The notes beneath the pieces are model-generated. The model worked only from the letters and a program-made list of their open reading frames with translations, ran no database searches and was not told the DNA's origin. Positions 7,549 through 13,526 of a DNA stretch of 43,026 nucleotides are shown here, piece after piece. The DNA is from Deltaproteobacteria bacterium (GTDB lineage Bacteria; Desulfobacterota; Desulfuromonadia; Geobacterales; JAJYBI01). Both the position numbers and the translations under genes were made by a program. The DNA lies in contig JAJYBI010000031.1 in the NCBI GenBank assembly GCA_021779095.1, forward strand, positions 1 through 43,026, in the 5' to 3' direction. The first letter of the stretch is position 1, and each line of letters opens with the position of its first letter.

Positions 7549-8223
7549 CTGTCTCATTTGAAGTAAATACACATCTATTTCAACTTCCTGTTTTGTAGGA
7601 TTTATGTGGTCAACGAAGCATCGGAAGAACTGTTCTTGTCCGAGCGTTGAAAAAAAGAATACTGAATGGATGTCTTCTTGATGATTGTTCTTGGCAAGGG
7701 CGAATATACTTTCAGTATACGGTTTTGGTGGTGGGATGACTTTTACTGCTTGGCCTGGAAATACTGATAGCAATTGATCAAAAGCTAAAGTTGCTGCCTC
7801 TGTTTCGATTTGTTTTTGTGTGCTTTTTAAGAGGTTTGTATATGGTTCCGGCATCATCTGGATTGATATTTCTTTTAAAATTATTCGTACAACTTTGTTT
7901 CCGTTCGCATCAAGTAAGTCATACTTTTCACCGATAGGCAGAATCTTCTTTTCGTGAAATTTCCAGGGTTGGAGGGCTAAAGATGAATTCTTTTCACGGA
8001 CAACCAAATAATGAATTAACGCCAGAGCAAAAACGAATAGCCAAGGTATCCCCTCTCTTCGGAGTCGCAGTATTTCTGGTTCTGTTAGAGATAATCCTAT
8101 CTTGGGACCCCACTCCGGGAGAGTCAGTATACCTAGCATTAGGGATGCTGCTGCTCCTGCTACCAATTTTGGCCACTTGTATGGTAGCCAAGAGTCTAGG
8201 ATGGAATTCCAAAGATTCTTCAT
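7543..8223 (-). CDS. cassette gene: two-helix membrane protein, function unknown
   Basis: The product has 226 residues. Two hydrophobic segments lie near residues 18-36 and 60-75, followed by a soluble C-terminal domain of about 145 residues starting at SSLALQPWKFHEKK. The arrangement resembles small sensor or effector proteins with an N-terminal membrane anchor, but I recognise no domain. The stop codon overlaps the attC4 R'' box. A plus-strand frame (7983-8225) overlaps its membrane segment in antisense and has a reasonable ribosome site, but I treat it as a shadow. Confidence 0.72.
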   Translation of the reverse strand: MKNLWNSILDSWLPYKWPKLVAGAAASLMLGILTLPEWGPKIGLSLTEPEILRLRREGIPWLFVFALALIHYLVVREKNSSLALQPWKFHEKKILPIGEKYDLLDANGNKVVRIILKEISIQMMPEPYTNLLKSTQKQIETEAATLAFDQLLSVFPGQAVKVIPPPKPYTESIFALAKNNHQEDIHSVFFFSTLGQEQFFRCFVDHINPTKQEVEIDVYLLQMRQV

Positions 8224-8252
8224 AACCTACTCACTTTCTCATTTTCCTGTTG

Positions 8253-8314
8253 GTATAACGGCTCCGGCCATGACCCGCGACCGTAGGGAGTCGGCGTCTA
8301 TGGCCGTGTTGGAC
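8253..8314 (-). repeat. attC recombination site 5
   Basis: On the minus strand it runs R'' GTCCAAC, L'' GGCCATaGAC, L' GTCATGGCC and R' GTTATAC. L'' and L' pair perfectly around one extrahelical A, the same layout as attC2. The site is 62 bp. It closes the large two-gene PARIS-like cassette. Confidence 0.9.
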
Positions 8315-8326
8315 TTTGGCGAAGTA

Positions 8327-9226
8327 CTAACTCACATAACAAGGCTTTATAATGTTAATACCCTTATCATTCGCCCATGCAATAAGAGAGTTATAAATAT
8401 TCGTCTTTGAAAAAAAGGAAAAGTCAAATGCCATTGCCAACATTTCTTCAACTGCATTAAAATCGTTAAGGATAGGATTTCTGCATTTAAGGCCGTATTT
8501 CAGCATCAAATAAATTGCATTGCAAACGTCGTGGCCATTCAGTAGTTGATACATGTCGTATTCATTTTTGCTAACATTGTCTATTGATCTTAGGATGCTA
8601 GATTTGTCTGCTACCTTCTCTGACTTATTCCGAGAATAATTAATAACAGCATCTACCATCAGTTCTCTACCTAGGTACCTTAATGTTTTGTCACAGATAA
8701 ATTTTTTGTACTTCAGATGGTTACCTTCAGGATCTTTAGGTTTGAATACAAGACCAAGATTATCAATGTGATTTGCCATTTTTAGATATGCCAGCTCCTT
8801 ACAAGATTCGAACAGGATTTGACGTAACTGGAGTCCCAATCCGTCACAAAAAGCAGCAATAGGTTCCTTTCCTGCCAGACTCTCTACAACGGATTCTAGC
8901 GCTTCTGTCTTGATAATGGTCATCTCAATGTCATGGTCATCGGTGGTAGCTAAATTAAGAGAAGGCAATTCCCGCCCAAGTATGGTAGAAAAATCCGAAT
9001 CGATAACGCCTAGCGAGTGCTGAAAACCGCGTTCTGACAAAAGCTCAACAACCTTGATAACTTTCAGATACCCAAAAGCCTCTTTAATTTGAATTGAGTC
9101 TTTCCGTAAGAACTTACCGTAGACCTTAGAATCTTTTTTACCCTCAACAATTAAGTATAGACCGGTAAACCGGGTGTCTTGCATTATAGCATTTGCGACA
9201 CGTTCAGGGGTTATGTGGGATTCCAT
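8327..9226 (-). CDS. DUF4435/Toprim-like nuclease, PARIS AriB-like
   Basis: This 299-residue protein has the DUF4435 hallmarks of a Toprim-like metal site: LIVEGKKD with E28, then GVIDSDF with D76 and D78, followed by TTDDHDIEMTI. In PARIS, AriB of this family is held by the AriA ATPase and released when a phage anti-restriction protein is sensed; it then cleaves host tRNA and stops infection. The gene begins one base after the ATPase stop, with its ribosome site AAAGGGGG inside that gene, so the two are translationally linked. Together they fill the first cassette of the array. The PARIS label rests on domain pairing and order. Other ATPase plus DUF4435 pairs exist, so the trigger and target are inferences. 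Confidence 0.78.
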   Translation of the reverse strand: MESHITPERVANAIMQDTRFTGLYLIVEGKKDSKVYGKFLRKDSIQIKEAFGYLKVIKVVELLSERGFQHSLGVIDSDFSTILGRELPSLNLATTDDHDIEMTIIKTEALESVVESLAGKEPIAAFCDGLGLQLRQILFESCKELAYLKMANHIDNLGLVFKPKDPEGNHLKYKKFICDKTLRYLGRELMVDAVINYSRNKSEKVADKSSILRSIDNVSKNEYDMYQLLNGHDVCNAIYLMLKYGLKCRNPILNDFNAVEEMLAMAFDFSFFSKTNIYNSLIAWANDKGINIIKPCYVS

Positions 9227-9227
9227 G

Positions 9228-10601
9228 CTACTCGACCCCCTTTAATTCAACTTTTAAATCCCAGTTATTTGAAATAATGTCCGGGGAGTGTGTTGCGATC
9301 AATATGTCAACTTCGTTTAACTTGTTTATTTCCCTCAGATCCTCAATAAAGGTGTTTTGCCATGAAATATGAAGTGAAATCTCTGGCTCATCAATCAAAA
9401 TTATGGAGTTTTTTGCCGTCTTGAAAAGAAGTTCGTAGAATAGTACAAGCTCATTTTGCTCACCAGATGACAGCTTAGTTACTGGAATAATCTGAAAATT
9501 ACCATCTGGGTTTTTTAAAACTGTTGATTTCAAGACAAAACCATGCTCTCGTTCGATATGTAGTCTCTTGTGCTTAAAGCGTTTATTGATGATAGATAAA
9601 TAAAGTTGAATTTTAGTAGATATTTCATCGAATGTTTGTAGTTTCTCAAAGCTGTCCTCAACATACAGTAGCAATACATCTTTAACTACCATTTGAGAGC
9701 CTTTGAGAGTAAAAACAGGGAACGTATCCTTATCGATTTCAATTAAACCTACTTCATCCAAGAGTTTTCTCTTTTTTTCTAACTTACCAAGTTGATCGTA
9801 TAAATATTCGTCTGTAACATCTGACAGCTTACTTAATCTGTTAACAAGTCTGTTAGGGTATGTGCGATCAAGTTTTGAAGATAATTCTGTCGACTCTGCT
9901 AGTTTGGTTTTAACTAGTCTTGAAATTTCTGCAGAGTATTTTTCAACTGTGAAAGTTGGTTTTTGATCAGGAGTGTCAATTGCAAGAAGCCGTTGAGTTT
10001 TTATGAGCGACACATTGATACAGTTATGGCGCTCAAAAAACCAGTCTGGTGGGGCTGTTTTGTTTTCTTCAAAGAAAGGGAGGGAAGCATGTTGTTCATA
10101 ATCCATCTTCGAATAAATAAGCTCAGGCATATGGGGAATCCACATGTGTCCATAATTGGAAACCACATCTCTTGGTTTTAAATGATCACCTGTTCGCCTA
10201 TCCATCCATGTCGTTGGACCTACTTTACGAAGAAACTCGACGCCTCTTGCTATGTTGTTAGCAATCGAAACTAATTCTCTATTGTCTAGACTAGTCAGCC
10301 TGTATTTGTTGACTGTCCTACCACTCTTTTGTTGCAACTCTAAGAAAGGCAAATTATGTTGACCCATTTCTTTTTTTATAATCCATTTCACTTTGTCATC
10401 AAACTCAATTAAAAGCTCCTCGAAAGCGACATTGTTTAAGTGATGATATTTTCCGTTAAAGAACGCTTCAAGCATCTCTAATAGGACGGTTTTTCCAAGC
10501 CCATTTTCACCTATAATGATAGTGATGCCGGAATGCTTAATATTGATTTCATGGTCAAAAACACCAAACAACTTTTTCACTTCAACTTTAACAATTTTCA
10601 T
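9228..10601 (-). CDS. AAA/ABC-type ATPase, PARIS AriA-like
   Basis: This 457-residue ATPase is of the SMC/OLD-like AAA_15/AAA_21 type. Visible motifs are Walker A GENGLGKT near residue 31, the signature LSSGEQ near 382, Walker B IILIDEPE with SLH, and a switch His in IATHSPDII near 437. The central 200 or so residues are a helical insertion with coiled-coil character. In PARIS the AriA ATPase forms a scaffold that senses the trigger and sequesters AriB. I chose the ATG at 10601, preceded by AAAGG, over a GTG three codons upstream. The gene is AT-rich, unlike the surrounding chromosome, and is the first gene of the integron array. Confidence 0.8.
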   Translation of the reverse strand: MKIVKVEVKKLFGVFDHEINIKHSGITIIIGENGLGKTVLLEMLEAFFNGKYHHLNNVAFEELLIEFDDKVKWIIKKEMGQHNLPFLELQQKSGRTVNKYRLTSLDNRELVSIANNIARGVEFLRKVGPTTWMDRRTGDHLKPRDVVSNYGHMWIPHMPELIYSKMDYEQHASLPFFEENKTAPPDWFFERHNCINVSLIKTQRLLAIDTPDQKPTFTVEKYSAEISRLVKTKLAESTELSSKLDRTYPNRLVNRLSKLSDVTDEYLYDQLGKLEKKRKLLDEVGLIEIDKDTFPVFTLKGSQMVVKDVLLLYVEDSFEKLQTFDEISTKIQLYLSIINKRFKHKRLHIEREHGFVLKSTVLKNPDGNFQIIPVTKLSSGEQNELVLFYELLFKTAKNSIILIDEPEISLHISWQNTFIEDLREINKLNEVDILIATHSPDIISNNWDLKVELKGVE

Positions 10602-10657
10602 TTTAGCCACCTTTCATATTTTTAATTCAGGCTTGACACTCCTGCCAATCGGCTTTT

Positions 10658-10664
10658 GTACAAC
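10658..10664 (-). other. candidate outer cassette boundary (attI-like R' box)
   Basis: GTTGTAC on the minus strand lies 57 bases upstream of the ATPase start. The attC5 R'' box predicts GTTGGAC here, and it matches except for one base. No convincing attC arms precede it, so it may be an attI-type edge or a degenerate site. No integrase gene is within the window on this side. Confidence 0.4.
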
Positions 10665-10685
10665 CATATATTGTGCGGACGACCT

Positions 10686-10807
10686 CATGTAGATGGATCA
10701 ATATACATGTAGTCAGTTCTATCTACATGTATATGGCTAAACCCTATATATATGTAGATAGATTTGTGTTAATTCATTTATTTCTTAGACCTATCTATAT
10801 GTATATG
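10686..10807. promoter_or_regulatory. five-copy TACATGTA-type motif cluster (operator candidate)
   Basis: Copies of a CTATCTACATGTATAT-like motif occur at 10686-10696, 10701-10712, 10719-10736, 10746-10761 and 10791-10807, in both orientations. Two of them form a 16-base inverted repeat (10719-10734 and 10746-10761) with one mismatch. The cluster surrounds a promoter-like sequence that reads into the PARIS-like cassette. Binding by a regulator is inferred. No gene is visible between 10665 and 10940. Confidence 0.55.
10745..10772 (-). promoter_or_regulatory. possible promoter driving the cassette array
   Basis: On the minus strand TTAACA (10767-10772) and TATATA (10745-10750) are 16 bases apart and point toward the ATPase gene. 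The -10 box lies within one arm of the repeated motif, so a bound protein would block it. It may be the only promoter for the downstream cassettes. Confidence 0.4.
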
Positions 10808-10928
10808 ATTTCCCAACTCGCTGCCTTTAATGGCGCCGTACCTCACATACCGGGGAAAACCTGGTACACTTCTCGGTTTTCTGAAAGAGTACGCTCATCC
10901 CACCCAAAAAGGTTGCTCGGTTATAACA

Positions 10929-11030
10929 TGAACCGCGCCTAAAGTGAACCCGTACGTGAGGTCAAAACAAAAAAAAGCCCGGCAAATGCCGGGCTTCGTG
11001 CCTGCGTGATATGCGAGTGAACCGCGCCTA
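10929..11030. repeat. 13-base direct repeat around the yceH terminator
   Basis: TGAACCGCGCCTA occurs at 10929-10941 and again at 11018-11030, where it includes the yceH stop codon. The copies lie 76 bases apart, one at the edge of the AT-rich island. It may be a trace of the event that joined the island to the chromosome. Confidence 0.55.
10964..10996 (-). terminator. rho-independent terminator of yceH
   Basis: A stem AAGCCCGGCA/TGCCGGGCTT (10975-10984 and 10987-10996) with a two-base core loop is followed on the minus strand by TTTTTTTTGTTTT. It separates yceH from the integron island. Confidence 0.9.
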
Positions 11031-11687
11031 CTCGAACTGCGCCTTGAACTCCTCCACGAGCTGGCGAAGCGTGGCCACCTCCTCGCGCAGGGCGGTCACC
11101 TCCTCCTCCAGCGCCGCCAGCCGCTCGTTCTCCGCCATGACCTTGAGCCGCGCCGGTTCCGGCGGGGCCTCCTCCCCTTCCGCCGTCACATCCGGCATGC
11201 CGCCGAAGAGCTGGGCGTAGCGCCCCTCTTTGCGCCCCGGCTGACGGGGGAGCTTGGCGATCAGCGGCTCCTCCCGCTCCATCAGTTCGTTCAGTACGCT
11301 CTCCACCGCCGCCAGCTCGGGGAACGGGTGCATCCGCTCCGCCCTCGTCCGCAGCTCGCCCACGGTCTGGGGACCGCGCACCAGGAGCTCGCAGACGACC
11401 GCCAGCTCGGACGGCACGAGCCGCAGCCGCTCCGCCAGGAGGTGCCGGTACTTGGGGACCCGTCCGCCGTCGGCGGAGACGACCGCGAACTGCTTGAACC
11501 TCAAGGCATCCAGGGCGCGCACCACCTCCGCCTCCTCCAGCGCCATGACCGGGTCGCGGTTCGACTTCTGGTTGCAGGCGTTGGTGAGGGCGTTCAGCGA
11601 CAGGGGGTAGTATTCCGGGGTGGTCAGCTCCTTCTCCACCAGGCAGCCGAGCACCCGGATCTCGATCTCGTTCAGCGGCGCATCCAT
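11028..11687 (-). CDS. yceH: YceH family protein (UPF0502/DUF480)
   Basis: The 219-residue product matches E. coli YceH in its landmark segments: LGCLVEKELTTPEYYPLSLN, ACNQKSNRDPVM, RGPQTVGELRTRAERMHPF, ESVLNELMERE and RYAQLFGG. The family folds into paired winged helices; the function is not established. The C-terminal 35 or so residues form a coiled coil (LEEEVTALREEVATLRQLVEEF). The ATG at 11687 is chosen because AAAGGAG lies five bases upstream, ahead of an alternative ATG 15 bases earlier. Upstream lies a nested inverted-repeat element, downstream a strong terminator. Confidence 0.9.
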   Translation of the reverse strand: MDAPLNEIEIRVLGCLVEKELTTPEYYPLSLNALTNACNQKSNRDPVMALEEAEVVRALDALRFKQFAVVSADGGRVPKYRHLLAERLRLVPSELAVVCELLVRGPQTVGELRTRAERMHPFPELAAVESVLNELMEREEPLIAKLPRQPGRKEGRYAQLFGGMPDVTAEGEEAPPEPARLKVMAENERLAALEEEVTALREEVATLRQLVEEFKAQFE

Positions 11688-11719
11688 GCAGACTCCTTTC
11701 ATTCTTTACAAATTTCATG

Positions 11720-11876
11720 GTCCACGAAAGACACTAAATTAATCCTCCCCCTTCAAGGGGGAGGTCAGGAGGGGGATGGGGTGCCGAAACGGAAAACCCA
11801 TCCCCACCCCAACCCTCCCCTTGAAGGGGAGGGAATTTTCGCTGTTTTTTCATGATCTTACGTGTCGTTCGTGGAC
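11720..11876. repeat. nested inverted-repeat element (MITE-like)
   Basis: Outer arms GTCCACGAAAGACAC (11720-11734) and GTGTCGTTCGTGGAC (11862-11876) match at 14 of 15 bases. Inside are two near-perfect palindromes of CCTCCCC...GGGGAGG type, at 11744-11764 and 11814-11834, joined by GGGATGGGG/CCCCATCCC-like arms. No coding capacity is seen. It is probably a dispersed intergenic element. Confidence 0.75.
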
Positions 11877-11889
11877 AACCGGCTTCTTC

Positions 11890-12321
11890 TCACTCCCCGA
11901 TCTTCTCCAGTTTCAGGGCAAAGGTGAGCTCCTGCCCGGCGAGGGCATGGTTGCCGTCCAGGGTCACCTCGGTCTCCGTGACCGCCATGACCCGCATGAC
12001 CCGCTCCGTGCCGGCGCCGAACTCCACCCTGAGCGCCGCGCCCACGACGATCTCCCGGTCGGCGGGGAACATGTCGCGGGCGACGGTGATGATGTTTTCC
12101 TGCCGGCGGGGGCCGAACGCCTCCTCGGCGGCGAGGACGATGTTCCGCGTCTCCCCTTCCCCCATCCCCACGATCTCCCGCTCCAGGGCGGGGAAGATCT
12201 GGCCGGCGCCGATGGTGAAGACGAACGGCTCCCCCTCGTCGGTGCGCTGGAAGATCCGGCCGCTGTCCAGGGTGCCGATGTAATGGACCGTGACGGTGTC
12301 GCCGTGGGCCGCTTTTTTCAT
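11890..12321 (-). CDS. FKBP-type peptidyl-prolyl isomerase, SlyD-like
   Basis: FKBP isomerases catalyse cis-trans rotation at proline in folding proteins. The 143-residue product has VTVHYIGTLDSGRIFQ, FTIGAGQIFPALEREIVGM, the EEAFG motif and the SlyD-type flap (insert in flap) region ending in DGNHALAGQELTFALKL. The His-rich metal tail of E. coli SlyD is absent. I chose the ATG at 12321 (GAGGAG seven bases upstream) over one seven codons earlier. It is divergent from the cupin gene. Three GTTGAGA-like heptads lie just upstream of the ribosome site. Confidence 0.87.
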   Translation of the reverse strand: MKKAAHGDTVTVHYIGTLDSGRIFQRTDEGEPFVFTIGAGQIFPALEREIVGMGEGETRNIVLAAEEAFGPRRQENIITVARDMFPADREIVVGAALRVEFGAGTERVMRVMAVTETEVTLDGNHALAGQELTFALKLEKIGE

Positions 12322-12424
12322 TTCTCGCTCCTCAACTCTCAACTCTCAACCGCGGTGTGGAAAAAGCTTACGGCGCCGGCCGCCGGTTCGTCAAGCGATT
12401 TAGAGCCGCTCCAATGCCGCCCCC

Positions 12425-12466
12425 TTGACCTGCATCAAGCGACGCCCCCCCTTCCCGCGCTATACT
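12425..12466 (+). promoter_or_regulatory. FNR/ANR-type site with class II promoter
   Basis: TTGACCTGCATCAA (12425-12438) fits the TTGAC-N4-ATCAA form of FNR/CRP-family sites. A TATACT -10 box lies at 12461-12466. If transcription starts about seven bases later, the site centre falls at -41.5, the exact class II activator position. There is no separate good -35 box. This implies oxygen, redox or NO control of the cupin gene. Confidence 0.65.
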
Positions 12467-12506
12467 GAATGTGTAGGAAATCACTTCAGCCGGAAGGGAG
12501 CACACC

Positions 12507-12836
12507 ATGAGCAGACAGGAATCCATCACCGGTCAGGCGGTCACCGTCGTCGACCTCCTCCAGTACCAGCCCGGCGCGGTAGTGAGCCGCACCCTCGTCG
12601 ACCGGCCCGTCGGCACGCTCACCATCTTCGCCTTCGACGAGGGGCAGGGGCTGAGCGAGCACTCCGCCCCCTACGACGTGACGGTCCAGGTGCTGGACGG
12701 GACGGTGGACGTCACCATCGACGGCAGTGTCCACCGGGTCGCCGCCGGCCAGATCATCATCATGCCGGCCAACCGGCCCCACTCCCTGCGGGCGGCGGAG
12801 CGGTTCAAGATGCTCCTCTTCATGATCCGGGGCTGA
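12507..12836 (+). CDS. small single-domain cupin protein
   Basis: The 109-residue product is a single cupin barrel: GLSEHSAPYDVTVQVLDG (first motif region) and AAGQIIIMPANRPHSLRAAE (second motif, with PxxxPH). His residues at EHSAP and RPHSL are likely metal ligands, but the first motif lacks the full HxH set, so metal binding is uncertain. Related small cupins are common in anaerobes and are often controlled by FNR-like regulators, which agrees with the promoter upstream. GGAAGGGAG precedes the ATG. The substrate is unknown. The next gene, an FKBP, follows after 100 bases and has its own ribosome site. Confidence 0.85.
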   Translation: MSRQESITGQAVTVVDLLQYQPGAVVSRTLVDRPVGTLTIFAFDEGQGLSEHSAPYDVTVQVLDGTVDVTIDGSVHRVAAGQIIIMPANRPHSLRAAERFKMLLFMIRG

Positions 12837-12935
12837 TCCTGCAGACACTGCCGGAATGCCACTATTTTGTTGACGGCCGCCGGTCCTTTCCGTACCCTGA
12901 TACGATCATTACTCAGCCGCACGGAAAGGAATACC

Positions 12936-13439
12936 ATGGCACAGGCACAAAAAGGCGACAAGGTCAAAATCAACTATACAGGCACGCTGGAAGACGGCAC
13001 GATCTTCGACTCCACCCTGGAGATGGAAGAGTGCTGCGACGACAGCTGCGACGACGACTGCACCGATGAAGGGTGCGGCTGCGGCGACCACGAACCGGGC
13101 CCGATGGAGATGACCATCGGCGACGTACCGATGTTCCCCCAGATCGACGAGGCGCTGGAGGGGATGGCGCCGGGCGAGAAGAAGATTGTCGTCATCACCG
13201 CCGCCGACGCCTTCGGCGACTACGACGAGGAGCGGGTCTTCTCCGTACCCCGGAGCGATCTGCCCGAAGACATGGAGGTTCCCGAGGTGGGGGACGAGAT
13301 GGTGCTCGTGAACGACGACGAGGAAGAGATGGGGGTCGCCGTGATCGAGGTGACCGACACGGAGGTCACCTTCGACGCCAACCACCCGCTGGCGGGGCAC
13401 GATCTGAGCTTCGAGCTGGAGCTGGTGGAGATCCTCTAG
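12936..13439 (+). CDS. FKBP-type isomerase with acidic Cys-rich insertion
   Basis: The 167-residue product is a SlyD-like FKBP: VKINYTGTLEDGTIFDST, then PMEMTIGDVPMFPQIDEALEGMAPGE, AADAFGDYDEERVFSVPRSDLP and the C-terminal FDANHPLAGHDLSFELELV. Between the first strand region and MEMTIG sits an insertion of about 28 residues (about 31-58) very rich in Asp/Glu with seven Cys (CC, C, C, C, C, with CGCGDH at the end). This suggests metal binding near the active site rather than at the C-terminus as in E. coli SlyD. The start at 12936 has AAAGGA upstream. A hairpin follows the stop. Confidence 0.88.
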   Translation: MAQAQKGDKVKINYTGTLEDGTIFDSTLEMEECCDDSCDDDCTDEGCGCGDHEPGPMEMTIGDVPMFPQIDEALEGMAPGEKKIVVITAADAFGDYDEERVFSVPRSDLPEDMEVPEVGDEMVLVNDDEEEMGVAVIEVTDTEVTFDANHPLAGHDLSFELELVEIL

Positions 13440-13489
13440 CTGGCCGTGACGTTTCAACAGCCTGCTTGACCACACACGCTGAACCACGC

Positions 13490-13511
13490 AAGGCGGCCAT
13501 ACGGCCGCCTT
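13490..13511 (+). terminator. hairpin between FKBP and dus genes
   Basis: A nine-base-pair stem, AAGGCGGCC with GGCCGCCTT, has a four-base loop. Only a weak T stretch follows (CGCCGTTTCC), so termination may be partial. Its core resembles the terminator at 4987-5015. Confidence 0.55.
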
Positions 13512-13526
13512 CGCCGTTTCCACACC

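Noticed and set aside
7983..8225. 80-residue plus-strand frame with hydrophobic helices and GGAGGG before its ATG
   Set aside because: It lies fully antisense to a cassette gene that spans its cassette from edge to edge; the hydrophobic pattern is what antisense reading of a membrane segment often gives. It cannot be wholly excluded.
10673..10942. 89-residue plus-strand frame over the repeated TACATGTA motifs
   Set aside because: The sequence is low-complexity (IYMYM, YIYV) and simply translates the repeats; no ribosome site or family is visible.
12321..12360. Heptad direct repeat GTTGAGA upstream of the SlyD-like FKBP gene
   Set aside because: Three imperfect copies only, probably slippage in the leader; no link to regulation can be supported.
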